Below, piece after piece: positions 12,326 to 23,335 of a stretch of DNA of 64,000 nt. A program made the translations under genes and the position numbers. The notes below the pieces were generated by a model. It had not been told where the DNA came from and made no database searches. It saw nothing but the letters and a program-made list of their open reading frames with translations. Origin of the DNA: Sipunculus nudus (taxonomy: Eukaryota > Annelida > Sipuncula > Golfingiida > Sipunculidae); the NCBI GenBank assembly GCA_026874595.1, contig CM049317.1, positions 16,663,382-16,727,381 on the forward strand, given 5' to 3'. Position 1 is the stretch's first letter, and every line of letters starts with the position of its first letter.

Positions 12326-13570
12326 TTATTTGTGCATTGAATGTTGAGCATTGCAATAAGATTTATTTTAATAGACGCTGAGAGAGAGATGACACTCAGA
12401 AAAACTGAATCAGTCATGATTGTTTCCAAGGATCCCGCTGAGTATTATGATAAGATCTGTCACCCCGAAACTTACATTATTCCATCCGGAGCTCCAGTTG
12501 TACACGGAGAGGAGTACTACAGCTGTCAAACAGTATCTGTATTATAGTTGATGGCGACACAACACCGCTGACAGAAAATCCAACCTGGTCACAATTCGGC
12601 AACTGCACGTCTTCAATTCTGCAGGCTGCTTTTTTTGGGGAGATTTTGGGAGAGGGTGTCATTTTCCATATTTCCCACAATTCCGAGTTATTTTATGTAT
12701 TAGAAAAATCCGCAAAGGGTTATTTATCAAAAAGGACATCAAGGGAAATGGCCCATGTGAATTCTGATGATGGGAAGGCCGCCCGGCAGGAACCCAGCCA
12801 GACGGAACAGTCACTGTTGATATGAAATTCACACGGGTGAATATTTAAGTATTACACCAAATTAAAAAAAAGGGAAATTTAGGGTAACGTTTAAAATGTT
12901 TGAATTGTGACTTTCAGTTTAAAAGGATGCAGATAATGTGTAAGGCCAATATAAAATTGTAATTGTAATATGATAATTCCAAGTATAATATATGTGAATT
13001 ATACAGTGATATGGTCAATGGTAGATGATTTGTAATAATCATGAGGAAAAAGCTGAGTATATTAATTAACCAATATTTATTATGCTTGTGACTAAATTTG
13101 ATCTAAATCGTCTATACGCCCATGTCGGATGCCTACCAAAATCATATTTATTAATAAAATAAAAATAATTATTATACTGAATTCTGAACTAAAGATATTC
13201 TTTATATATATAATTTTATGTATTATTTTATGCTGTTTCTTCATGAGCGCTGAGATGGATTGACTATGTGTGTATTTTAGTGTTAGGCCCACTGACTTCG
13301 GAAATTGCACTGACCCTTTGGCAAGTACCTCCGGTTTATGGTTTTGTGGCATCTGTGTGTCCTAAGAAGGTTCCTCTCAGCTTTCAGGTATTATTTTTTA
13401 GTCTCGCTGTACGATAGTCTGGCCAGACCACACCATACGATCAATAAAATATGCTCATCCGAATGTTATATTTACAGATCTTGGAATTCAAAGTATTTAT
13501 CCGTTCAATGATTTTGGTGAGTTGTTGTATCAGAATTAAAAGTTGGTCCTAGGGACACAATACTGTTTTG

Positions 13571-13586
13571 TGGAGGTAACCGCCTC
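13571..13586. repeat. 16-bp inverted partner of 11883-11898
   Basis: TGGAGGTAACCGCCTC here is the exact reverse complement of GAGGCGGTTACCTCCA at 11883-11898, with weaker similarity continuing on the outer side. The pair brackets exons 1-2 of copy B. Confidence 0.6.
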
Positions 13587-13688
13587 CATTCTTTAACGAT
13601 GACTCGTCTTATTCTTTACGAACGTATATAAATGACTTTTGCTCTTGATAGGGCGGTAGCATTCTCATGTTGTTATTTACTTTATATC

Positions 13689-13859
13689 ATGGTGTCAGCC
13701 AGGCCGGATGTCTACCGCACCTGCCGGATCTGGGTCTATAATCACCCCAATGCTAGGTCATATTACCGAGGAACCTCCAAAAGACGCACACGTGTGTGTG
13801 TTTTACACGGCTGTGTGGCACAGCCTTCCTATAAAGCCTGCAGAGCAGCCGATGGTTAA
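13689..13859 (+). CDS. Small basic Cys-containing open frame (doubtful)
   Basis: TATATAAA at about 13624 is followed, at a normal promoter distance, by ATG at 13689 and a 56-residue frame rich in Arg (for example SKRRTRVCVLHGCVAQPS) with four Cys. There is no obvious signal peptide. A second frame across the same DNA (13708-13920) is also open, which argues that the openness is compositional. It lies where intron 2 of copy B would be expected. No family is recognised. Confidence 0.18.
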   Translation: MVSARPDVYRTCRIWVYNHPNARSYYRGTSKRRTRVCVLHGCVAQPSYKACRAADG

Positions 13860-14316
13860 AATTGTAACCGGATTTGAATCATGTGCCTTACGCCTTGACC
13901 ACAGAAGCCGGTATCACTGAAAACTGATCACCAGATGAAGTATGAACCAAATAACAAATATTCGTCACATTCAAGCAAAAATTAATGTGCCGGTTAAAAA
14001 ATGCTATGTTTGTATTTCAAAGCCCGTGCACAAATAATCATCACCGAGCACAAAAACTTATATAATGCTTAATGTTTTAAGCCTGTACAAATATGCTTCT
14101 ATATAATTTTAAACACATCAAATAGTGCAAACATGTGTGGTACTAATACACTAGGCGCGTATTGAAACTGCCTTAAAATGGAGTGGATAAAACACAAGAG
14201 ATCACACTCCATAATTATGCGGGAATAGTATAAAATCAAATCAATAACGTATATCAACCTGTCTTTTCTTGAATGAAAGGCCATATTTAGACATAATCGT
14301 TCATTTGGAAAACAAG

Positions 14317-14320
<4 letters not shown>

Positions 14321-14378
<58 letters not shown>
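14321..14378. repeat. (TA)n microsatellite
   Basis: A 58-bp TA run; it underlies the Tyr-Ile-rich minus-strand frame of 171 codons, which I do not regard as a gene. Confidence 0.95.
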
Positions 14379-14380
<2 letters not shown>

Positions 14381-14711
14381 AGTAATATTACACAGTTCCC
14401 AATAGGTGTTATATTGAATACAATAGAAAACCAAGGAGGTTGTACGGATGTGTATAAACTCCTTGAGATGGCCATATTTTAACGCTGAAAAGAGGAGCTC
14501 GAAATACCTGGTGTCCGCGTTGCCGTAATATAACCAGACCACAAAAGTGGCTTCCTTCCACTGACGCATTTTTATTGTCACGCTACACAAGTCGTGTAAA
14601 ATCAAACTATCCAATGTAAGGTTACAGCCGACATCGATGTGTATTTCTTTTCAAAATTTGCTTATGTACGTTTGTTACTCACATTGTTTATTTACAGTGG
14701 TAGGGGTAATA

Positions 14712-14745
14712 CCCCCCCCCCCCAAAAAAAAAAAAAAAAAAAAAA
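14712..14745. repeat. Poly(C)-poly(A) tract
   Basis: A run of 12 C followed directly by about 22 A. It lies immediately 5' of SINE copy 2, expanded from the GGGGTAATTCCC seen at the same place beside copy C. Confidence 0.9.
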
Positions 14746-14749
14746 TACG

Positions 14750-15130
14750 GCGGGCTTCTGTGTTCTATAGATATAGGATTTGAAGCTGTTAGACCGTCAG
14801 TTGGAATCTCATCCAAAGCGGTAATATTTTTCACGGCCGGTCCTTAACCAGGGTGAGTGCGTTGCAGGATTGATGGGAAGGCCGTGCCCCACCGCTGTGT
14901 TTCTCTCACAAACGAGGTCGCCCTTCTTTTGTTCCTTGGTGGTGTAACCTGGCAAAGGTTTTTATTTCACTCCAGGGCCCACAGCTGCAGTAATCACCGG
15001 GTTTGGTTAACACCATGATGAGGACTGGTAGGAGGCTTTTGGTACTTCCCTGTTGTGTAGTCAAAAACCGGAACGGATTTCCTTCGATATACATAACCAA
15101 CAAATTATTTGATAAAGGGACAAAAAGGGC
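14750..15130 (+). mobile_element. tRNA-derived SINE, copy 2
   Basis: Body landmarks match the 26262 copy in order: GGCCGGTCC, GGTGAGTGCGTTGCAGGATT, GGGAAGGCCGTGCCC, CTTGGTGGTGTAACC, GCAGTAATCACCGGG, GGTTAACACCATGATGAGG and GGAGGCTTTTGGTACTTCCC. It sits at the same distance 3' of gene copy B as the third SINE sits from copy C, so it was probably copied with the gene and not inserted separately. Confidence 0.7.
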
Positions 15131-15199
15131 AAGCAGTACCACCAGTTCCCCGTGCAAAGAGATATCATTTTTTTTTGCAAAAACTAGTTTTAAAATGAA

Positions 15200-15440
15200 A
15201 AAAAAAATTAAGGATTCTGGATTTGCAAAGGGGAAGGTAACGCCAGAATTATTAGTTTGCTACCCTAGTCATAATTTTTTAATGACTCAAATGGGGAGTG
15301 GAAAGAAAGGCCAGGCCCAACTGGAACCTCTACTGTTCAGTCCTGCTCAAAGTCAAAATCATTCAGTCATAAACACAATTTCAGCAAACTGATTAATCTA
15401 ACCTGTATCTGTAAATATCTCCGGAACGTCTGTGGCGCTC
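15200..15440 (+). repeat. Dispersed repeat shared with 28200-28460
   Basis: Landmarks TTTGCAAAGGGGA, TCCTGCTCAAAGTCAA, ACAAT-TTCA-CAAACTG and AATCTAACCTGTAT recur in order at 28210-28440. The 129-codon frame across it reads through the repeat and is not a gene. Confidence 0.65.
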
Positions 15441-15515
15441 ATATTTTCATGTGACCCTCAGTTCTTGAGCTTGAATTGTCCGTTGGGAGTTTCACAATTA
15501 TCATTAATGGAGGTG

Positions 15516-15520
<5 letters not shown>

Positions 15521-15562
<42 letters not shown>
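15521..15562. repeat. (TA)n microsatellite
   Basis: An uninterrupted TA run of about 42 bp. Confidence 0.95.
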
Positions 15563-15566
<4 letters not shown>

Positions 15567-15741
15567 AATAATGTTCAGGGAAGAAAATTCCGTCTGTTGG
15601 TTATATTTGGAATGGATGTCGATGCACGCTCTATATTTTGCTCGATTTACTATATTTTTGATAATTTACATTTCTCAGGCGAAACATCTAGAATTCGGGA
15701 TGAAAGCCTACTGTGCGCATGAATATTGACAGGAGGTCTAT

Positions 15742-16240
15742 CTTTAGCCTCGGTCACAACCGGGATATGGTCGCCGTACGGCGGGTGTATGGGGCTATTC
15801 CGTGCGGTTCAAAGGCCGCAGGGACTCCGTAAAAAACTTACTAATTTAGCCCCGGTCACAACCCACCGTGCGTATTTTTAGTATGTACATTTTATTTTCG
15901 GGAGGCTTCGGCCGCCACGTTTTTCTGAAAACGTGGGGAGGGAGTGGCAAGAGTAGGGAGGGAGTACGTCAACGCCCGTCACTCGCCAGTTGCGCAAGGT
16001 GTAAATACGTGGCCCGTGAGCGGTTGCGTGCATCGTACGAAGTGCACCTGGGACTATGTGATCAAAGGTCTCGCAAGGGTATATGCGAGCAAAAAACCTT
16101 TCGCCAACATCTCGCAGACTGATTTTGGATGTGATCAAAACTTTCGAAAACTCACTATTAGGCGCAGGCTCTCGTAAATTTGCGAATTTCAAAAACCTCT
16201 CGCAGCGGCCCTCGCAGCCTCTTTTGGGCCTGTTTTTGCA
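15742..16240 (-). repeat. GC-rich dispersed element, inverted copy
   Basis: CpG-rich block bounded by AT-rich DNA. Its left end AGCCTCGGTCACAACC is the reverse complement of the right end of the 20560-21500 block (GGTTGTAACCGAGGCT, one mismatch). On the minus strand it also carries TTTGATCACATAGTCCCAGG and GCAAATTTACGAG, matching TTCGATCACATAGGCCCTGG and GCAAATTTGCGA there. Frames on both strands are open but unrecognisable. Confidence 0.6.
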
Positions 16241-17832
16241 CGGAATGGAGCCAAGAAAGGTATATGCTTCATGTTTTTTATGCCAGCACAAGCCTAAATG
16301 GTTAATATCAGTATACCTTTTTTTCAAAGTATCCAATGTGTATATATAAACATTAATATTAATATACATATATTTGTATGTTAGAATGTTTATTTAATAA
16401 TATTTAATATTTATTTATAAAATAATTATACTATATAGTCATAAAATAAATATATAAATATGTTTTTGCACATTATATGTTTCTATTTCATTAAATTTTC
16501 ATAACATATATTACATAATATATTATATTTTCAATATAACTAAACACTTTTATTATCAAGTGTGTGGTCCCTCTTACAAAATCGGCATCCTTTGTGCATA
16601 CACAATTAATATCGAAATAGAGATTACATAGTAAGTAAAAATGCTTATTTCATGAAATATGTCTAATATTTACTGCTTAGAAATAAATTGTTCAAATGTT
16701 CAATGAAAATTTATTTATCTGAAGTCTCAGAACTGAGTTTCCATTTCAATGACGTCAATAAATGTATTTAGGTTTATAAAAATAAATATAATACATAAAT
16801 TATATATCAATTACATTATTGTATTATATATAATATCAGAATTCCGTGAGATGAATAAGCTGATTAATTATCTCTCATGTTTTTATCGGTGATATCGGTT
16901 CTATTGGTGTTTCCCTGCATGATTTTTTGGAGAATTTGAATATATAATTGACAGCAATAGTACAAAATTAAAATGTTCCATGGACCATTTGCTTCTACAG
17001 AGGAATTCACAAAAACTAAAAAATATACGATCAAAAGACAAGAATGGTAAAAGAAAGGTAACAAATCTATGTTTCAAGTTTAACTTTGGAACCTGTCAAA
17101 GGTTGCATGACTATGGCATATCTATGGCAGACATGTGTAATAATAAACTTCGGGTAGGTTTACATTTGTGTAAAATCAGATAATTACTAACTAATTAAAT
17201 TTGTATGACATGAATCTATACAGGTTCACATTAATGCGAATTCTGAAAGTGAATTCTTACACTTTATTTTTATTAATAAGATTTTAACTATATTTAAAAC
17301 AATCATATGATACAAATAAATTGGAAATATTCCTGCTTCTGAACATCTATTTTCTCATTATCAAGTATATATAAGATTTTACCGAATTCTCAACAATCAG
17401 AACATATGTATATGTAAAAATGTATTATTATTATTATAACAATAACAAGATGCACATTCAAACAATGTATTGAAGCATTTGCGTATATAAATCGTATTGA
17501 GAGGATTGCAAAATATCATACAAGGTAAATACCACATGTAAAAAGCGAATTTCTCTAATTGAGGGATGATGATTATGACAGTTATTAATGTATAAATAAA
17601 CAAGGTTAAGTATCTTTAGTTGATGTTTACCAGGCGTTCACATAATTAATGTAATTACATATGCAATTTAGGGATACGTTGGATCGGGGTTGGAAAACGG
17701 AGCAGGAGGTTCAACGCCCCTCCTTCTTCCCTCCCTCTTATTCTTTAAGAAAAAAAATCGTGATATGTCAGTTTAACGTCGGGGATTAGTTCTAAGTCGC
17801 AGCTTAGCGCACGCATGATTTTTGGATTTTCC
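16241..17832. other. Very AT-rich spacer without genes
   Basis: Long AT-rich stretches (especially 16330-16860) and no frame with coding character. Nothing else seen. Confidence 0.5.
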
Positions 17833-18000
17833 TACACTGTAAATCCCCTTGTGTTACAGGGTAACACAAAATCTTGTGTTAAAGACATATAACACAAGTT
17901 TGTGTTGTGTTAACACAAACTTGTATTAATTATAGGTCATTGAGTGCATGACACAAGGCCTTGTGTTATTTAAGCACAAGGCCTTGTGTAAATTGCGTGG

Positions 18001-18111
18001 TCATAATAGATCCGGTCGGTCCTTATCCGATTCATCCGTATCAATATTATAACACTGAAATGATTCCGTCAAGCGGTTAGCAAAATCACGGTCGACTAAG
18101 TTGTTCGCCAT
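18001..18111 (-). CDS. Small acidic open frame inside the TIR element
   Basis: ATG at 18111 reading left gives 36 residues, beginning MANNLVDRDFANRLTESF and then an acidic segment (IDTDESDKD), with TGA at 18001-18003 just before the left palindrome array. The composition is protein-like in contrast to the surrounding AT-rich frames. It diverges from the plus-strand exon at 18282, so the 18.1-18.3 kb GC-richer segment could be a shared promoter. No family is recognised. Confidence 0.25.
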   Translation of the reverse strand: MANNLVDRDFANRLTESFQCYNIDTDESDKDRPDLL

Positions 18112-18281
18112 TAGATGTAGGAATGACGAACTCGAATACTGGACGAGCGTAGTTAGTCGGAGGGGCTAATTTGACCTTAGCATACGGGTCGCCACTGAAG
18201 CGCGCCAACTTTCTTTGTCTGGACTACCACCCACTGTGCTGTCCAGCCACGCGATGTTTACTGTCACAGCCCTGCTTCAGA

Positions 18282-19076
18282 ATGAATAAAAAATCTGTTT
18301 TGCAAGCTGAAATCAAGCTTTGTTCTCCTGAATTTGTGAGTATATTATATGTCATTGTGGATACCATTGCACGAGTTTAAAGACTTTTCTTCTAAATAGT
18401 AAAAATTATCTAATTGAGCAACATAATTTTAGTCTTACGTGCCGATATCCTCTCAATATCGCTCAGATTGCACATAAGATGTATATTATGCACTAGACGT
18501 ATGTATATTTATACGTATAAAATTATTTCAATGTTCCCCGAAACCCTAACTAAAACTTTGAATTATAATAAGCAGATGTTTTTACAGGTGCCAGAGCTTG
18601 TGCTGTTCGATCTGCAAGGACCACAGCATCTTGGAGAAAAAAGCTGACTCTATATTTAAGAAGGTAAGTCATCAGGTATGAAGACGATAATATCACGTCT
18701 TTCTAATAACTATATATAAGCAGACATCAATGAGATTAACCTAGCATTTCTTGATTTCGAGGTGATATATGATCAACAGAAAAAAGACATATAAATGATG
18801 ATAGCCATAACATTACATATTTATTTACAGATCAATTTTTACTCATTGTTATATACATTTGATAATTAATATTGTTATTTAAACGCCCTCTAAAAGCATT
18901 TACACATAGTATCTGTCACTGTTATTCTCTAACTGATACTTCATTATACATACATATAAAGACATTATTATTATTATTATTATTCAGAATAATAACATAT
19001 TAATATAGAAATTTCCTTTCTTTCGTTTATGGTTTAGGAGGAGGGTGCAGAGGAGACTGAAGTATGCATCAAGTAA
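18282..19076 (+). CDS. Possible three-exon small protein inside the TIR element
   Basis: Three plus-strand segments join in phase 0. Segment 1, 18282-18335 (MNKKSVLQAEIKLCSPEF), has donor GTGAGT. Segment 2, 18595-18663 (SLCCSICKDHSILEKKADS and IFKK), follows CAG and has donor GTAAGT. Segment 3, 19038-19076 (EEGAEETEVCIK, stop), follows TTCGTTTATGGTTTAG. The product would be 53 residues with a Cys cluster (C, CC, C, then His) that may be a metal-binding knuckle. A GTAAGA at 19073 could instead splice on before the stop. Consistent phase at two junctions is the support; no homologue is recognised, and a competing minus-strand frame overlaps exon 3. Confidence 0.35.
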
Positions 19077-19447
19077 GAAGGTGATATTCACAAGGCTGAA
19101 AATGTCAGCATCATCATAGATGGGATGCGGGTTGCAGAGTGTGCAGACAGAAACATACAAACCAAGAACTGTAAACAACAGGAAACAAGTTATTAAATGA
19201 TGACATTGTGAAATTTCACTTCGATCCATTCTAGGTGGACATTCATACCTAAATCTTATTGATAAATACCTAGTTTCTGGTGAAAGCATGTTGATATACA
19301 TGTATTTATCCATTTAATGAGATCCATATTTTCTTTTATTTTCTTTGTACTGCAGATTGAATGGTTATCTAGACACTGATAAATAGCAGCGCAATTTGCA
19401 TTAGAACAACAAGTAGTACTTTCACTTACATTTTCATTTGCAAACAA
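18984..19447 (-). other. Overlapping minus-strand frames, unresolved
   Basis: Two adjoining frames are open: a Cys-rich one (STTCCSNANCAAIYQC, then DNHSIC) and a hydrophobic one (NITFLLDAYFSLLCTLLL) preceded by a TGTTGTTTACAG acceptor. They could be exons of a membrane protein, but no clean join was found and they oppose the plus-strand model above. Confidence 0.2.
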
Positions 19448-19601
19448 ATCCTAAAATACCAAACTGTAACTAGTTTTCTTCCATGCTATAACTTTAGAAG
19501 TTACCATTCAGCCACCGATTTTATTTATTTACTGAACAAATCAGCAACAAGACATATTGGCACATGCACCTGTAGACAATTACGTGACCGAATGTCTTGT
19601 T

Positions 19602-19603
19602 TA

Positions 19604-19671
<68 letters not shown>

Positions 19672-19672
19672 A
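19602..19672. repeat. (TA)n(CA)n microsatellite
   Basis: A TA run of about 58 bp passing into CACACACA, inside the TIR element. Confidence 0.95.
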
Positions 19673-19964
19673 AGTTACTCATGGCAAAACTCAGATTCGT
19701 TCAGTGTGTCACTATATATTTCAATACAGAGTCATAAACGGTAATCCCAAATTCGAAAATGTCTCTGTTGCTATTTGTTTCAGGAAATCAAGGTCTGTAA
19801 CATATGTGTTGTACTTAATTCTTAATACAATAAACTCATTTGATAACAACATTTTTTATTTTCTATTGCATGATGCTGATGCACATGGTGTATGGTTATG
19901 TATGGTAGATACCAATTGTGTCCTATATTAAAGTAAACCTTTTGTCAAAACAACTCCAGTTACT

Positions 19965-20345
19965 TGTGTTAAATAAAACACAAGAATGTTACGAATAACA
20001 CAATATCTTGTGTTAATTTAATACAAAAATATGTAATATCTTACACAAATTTGTTTTACCTTTAACAATAGGACATTGTGTTAATTTAACACAAGATTGT
20101 TTTACTTTTAACACAACTAGATTGTGTTATTATAACACAAGTTTGTGTTACCTTTAACACAAGTATATTGTGTTAATTTAACACAAGAATATGTTACATT
20201 TAACACAAGAGACTTGTGTTATATTTACCCAATCTTGTGTCAAACTGGGTTTGACACAAGTTCTTGTGTTGTTTTAACACAAGTTGACGCTGTTCATATA
20301 AGACACAAGCACTTGTGTTTGAGGAACACAAGTTTGTGTTATTTT
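19965..20345. repeat. Right subterminal array of AACACAAG palindromes
   Basis: Dense alternation of TTAACACAAG and CTTGTGTTAA, often as adjacent inverted pairs, with spacing of about 20-30 bp. Open frames across it are repeat translations. Confidence 0.85.
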
Positions 20346-20483
20346 TAACACAAGGGGATTTAGAGTGTAGCCCCGCTGCTTTGATCCCTGAAATCCAGTC
20401 TTAAATAATTACATATTATTTTTGTTACCTTCATCTTCTTTCAATATACAGTGCAGCCTTAAGCCTTGGGCCAATAAACATTA

Positions 20484-20489
<6 letters not shown>

Positions 20490-20538
<49 letters not shown>
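20490..20538. repeat. (TA)n microsatellite
   Basis: A TA run of about 49 bp lying between the TIR element and the GC-rich block. Confidence 0.95.
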
Positions 20539-20542
<4 letters not shown>

Positions 20543-20559
20543 ATGGCATATAAGGCAGA

Positions 20560-21500
20560 TTTCTGTCAGCTGTGTATTACACAGGCTTATCCCGAGAGTC
20601 AATAAAGGCGGGTTATACGAGTGTTCGCAACAATTGATCAATCGCAAAATTGCGAGAGACGTGATAGAGGTTTTCAGCACACTTCGCAAAACAAATTGCG
20701 AGCCTCCGCAAACCTTCCGCAAATCCCCTCGCAATCGCAAATTTGCGAAATTTTCGATCACATAGGCCCTGGTTATTGAGTTGAACGTGCTAACAACGTA
20801 CTTGTAATGTACGATCTCCATGCGATTGCCACGTTATCGTACGGTGGCCGTACTTACATGTGCTGCAAACTTACATGTCCTTACTCACTCGCATGTTGTA
20901 AGTGCGTGCAAGTGCGATGAACGTGAGTTTTTCCGCCCGATGTCGGGGGTGAATCCGTAGCCCGACCACAGCCCGAACGCAGCGAAAGTCCCTTGCACAC
21001 TAAAAGTGCTACGTCGTGTCTGCGTGTTCCAAAATCCTTACTGAGGCGGTACTCACCACGTACTGATCCCCGAATTTTGCCCACATTTTTGCAAGTAGAC
21101 AGCACGCACTTGTAAGTACGGCGGGTTTGGACCACGGCTGCGCAAGCGCTTAATTTGATGCGGCGGCTGCGCGTCAGGCAGCCAACGACGGGCTCCGTAC
21201 GGGCACAGTACAGTAGACGTACGGGTGTCTTTGGATGCCCGTGCGATTTTTAACGCCTGTACGGCTACCCGGGAGACGCACGGTGTACCTGCGGCTGTCG
21301 TAAGGAGTCTTTTGGGGTTTTCGCAAGGTTAGCTTGCGGCGTCCGCAGGGTAAGCTTACTTTACCGTTCGAAGACCGTGAGAATGAGGAAGACACCTTGC
21401 CGTTCCCAGACGTCAGCCGAATAAGTATTCCAGCGGGGTCAAAGACCGAACGGTGATCTACGGTGTGCAGTGACCGAAGCAGGTTGTAACCGAGGCTTAA
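20560..21500 (+). repeat. GC-rich dispersed element, direct copy
   Basis: About 0.9 kb of CpG-rich DNA in AT-rich surroundings, full of short palindromes (CGTACGG/CCGTACG, TCGCAAATTTGCGA). The right end GGTTGTAACCGAGGCT matches the left end of the 15742 copy in inverse orientation. Minus-strand frames of 84 and 112 codons are open but look compositional. Possibly a non-autonomous transposon; the class is unknown. Confidence 0.6.
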
Positions 21501-22666
21501 ACCTTCTAACATTGATCTTCTGTGTTGAGAATGGTTCCCTGTGAGCCTTTTGCAGGAAGTGTTGTCTGGTTAGTTCACAACAAGTATATCACATTTAAAT
21601 GACTTGCTTCATATTTTACTCAACGAATCAAATATTATATTTCGGACTTATAGGTAACATTCCCATGATTTTACAAAATGCTTTTTTACATCATTACCTT
21701 AACATTCTTTGATTATATTATCTTGTCATGAAATGTAAATATCAGCTGTCAGTGCAATATTTACACATTTTGCTAGTTATTTACACGGTTTCTTTTTTAG
21801 CAAATGACAGTGACTGCTATAAAAGCAGACTATTGTCCTTGTCGTGAAATTGCCTCGTTCGATCGGACTCTCGAACTCCCGGAAGCGAGTGTCTGAGAAA
21901 AAATCCCGGCGCGATTCCGATCAGCAAATATTTATAAAATTTTCAATTCATTCAGTAATGGATGTATTCGCGATAATTAAAATGTTACTTATGGTGTTAG
22001 TATTATATGTGCTCCTGACTTAATTTTGCAAATGATAAAAACACGCAGAATGAAACTAATATCGTTGTGCATTCATAGGGATTGTATAGTAATTCCATCA
22101 TTCTTGGATAATACAAAATCAATTATCCGATATTATTATGAAGACCTTGAACAACATTAACGTCTGTTTGGGTGATGATCTAATTACTATGCACACGTGT
22201 TACCAATTGTTAGTTTAGGTAACGTATAGTTGAATGAAGCTGGTCACGCTTTGATCATGAGGGACACTATAATTGAATGAAATTGCTTCTGTCCTATGTT
22301 CATTATAATTCTGAATAGTTACAACTTGCACATATGTAATAACAAAATCAAGTGACGGTGGCCTTGGTGAAGAAACTCTTCTGTAACTATGTGCGGGGGT
22401 ATAAAAGAAAAGGGGGCGTGTATATGTATCAAAATCGATTTACATTTCACAGAAGGGCCTTTTCTGTAAAAACAAAATCTTGGTAAATGTGTGAGATGAA
22501 TGTGAATTCCTTAATAGGAATATTTTGTGGTCGCTGAAGCGAATGCTCTCAACGAAATGTCCATATAAACACGTTCAAATGAAATGCAAACGTTGTGGTC
22601 TTTGTGGTATTTTACAGAATTTCAAAACCTCCCGAGTAGTCCCTGTTCTGTAGTAACTTGTTTAAG

Positions 22667-22668
<2 letters not shown>

Positions 22669-22714
<46 letters not shown>
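22669..22714. repeat. (TA)n microsatellite
   Basis: A TA run of about 46 bp. Confidence 0.95.
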
Positions 22715-22717
<3 letters not shown>

Positions 22718-23169
22718 CCGTATGGTCCTTTTACTGAAGTTCAGCACTGGTGAAAGAACAAACCAAAAAGACAAAAAGACTCAAAACCTGAGCATTTTTT
22801 TAGAGCTGAAGATATTTGAAGAAATATAACGTGATATAAGGAGTCCGATTTTCCTCAGCTGTTTGGTTGCTCGTGTCTCTCAAGAAAACCCACGGACTTG
22901 TGAGTCATGAATGACCAACTGATTACAGGGAAACTGCCAGGGCGCAGCCAGAGCTACTTGACAGACCTTGGCGATCGGGCACGGGCGTAATTAACACACT
23001 GTAACGCATGACCCATACAAGGACGAATGTTTCGCTGGCAAACAACAAAGTGAATTACGCATGCTAAAAAAACAAAGTCCAGCATACATTTGGTGACCGG
23101 CGAAACACTTGTTTATACATCATAAATAAAAATAGCGTCCGCTACATGCTTCAGAAAGCAATAAAGGGG

Positions 23170-23172
<3 letters not shown>

Positions 23173-23217
<45 letters not shown>
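23173..23217. repeat. (TA)n microsatellite
   Basis: A TA run of about 45 bp, roughly 120 bp upstream of the TATA box of the intact gene. Confidence 0.95.
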
Positions 23218-23219
<2 letters not shown>

Positions 23220-23335
23220 GAAGTTTTTAGAGGTAAACCTTATTTAGGTTCGTAATAAGCCCTATGTCCACCTTATTATGAATATTTATAAACGTCCAGG
23301 TCATCCAATGGCCTTGCCCTGGCCCTGTATACTAG

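Larger units (their letters stand above)
11911..14620 (+). pseudogene. SnoaL/DUF4440-like secreted protein, decayed copy B
   Basis: The exon 1 remnant (about 11911-11950) reads MNCVWYGNKATAS, matching the end of the intact signal-peptide exon, but the GTGAGT donor has become ATGAGA. Intron 1 is alignable with that of copy C (shared GCAAAGCAGAAACAGACAC, GAAGAATGCCGA and a short tandem repeat). Exon 2 (12375-12512) is fully open: REMTLRKTES, then SKDPAEYYDKICHPE and SGAPVVHGE, two codons shorter than in copy C. Its GTAAGT donor is lost (AGTACT). No convincing exons 3-4 were found, although the 3' flank (CTATCCAATGTAAGG and on into the SINE at 14750) matches the 3' flank of copy C. Two lost donors and missing 3' exons make this a pseudogene. 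The open exon 2 suggests that it died later than copy A. Confidence 0.75.
17833..20369. mobile_element. TIR element with AACACAAG palindrome arrays
   Basis: The left terminus at 17835 (CACTGTAAATCCCCTTGTGT) is matched by an inverted right terminus ending at 20367; 21 of 22 bases agree. TA flanks both ends (17833-17834 and 20368-20369), consistent with a TA target duplication. Inside each end lie arrays of AACACAAG/CTTGTGTT palindromes: to about 17990 on the left and from about 19965 on the right, with many more copies on the right. Such subterminal arrays resemble transposase-binding repeats. The interior (18.0-19.9 kb) has a GC-richer segment with possible exons and a (TA)n tract. No transposase domain is recognised, so the superfamily is left open. 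Confidence 0.7.
21501..23335. other. Upstream region of the intact gene, no other gene seen
   Basis: AT-rich DNA with two (TA)n tracts. The segment near 22200-22330 has weak similarity to 10680-10800, at matching distance upstream of copy B. Near 23027-23110 there is a loose inverted pair (TTTCGCTGG and CCGGCGAAAC). Confidence 0.4.

Noticed and set aside
14490-14600. Possible exon 3 or 4 remnant of copy B
   Set aside because: Only scattered matches (CGAAAT, GTTGCCGTA, CCAGACCAC) to exons 3 and 4; not enough to place a boundary.
14099-14614. A 171-codon minus-strand frame, the longest in the window
   Set aside because: It runs through a 58-bp (TA)n tract giving Tyr-Ile repeats, overlaps the decayed 3' part of copy B, and has no motif or splice logic.
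15003-15392. 129-codon plus frame
   Set aside because: It spans the SINE tail and the adjoining dispersed repeat; the relatives at 26.5 and 28.2 kb are not open in the same frame.
15868-16369. Four overlapping frames of 77-163 codons on both strands
   Set aside because: They fall in the GC-rich dispersed element, where high CpG suppresses stop codons; no motif.
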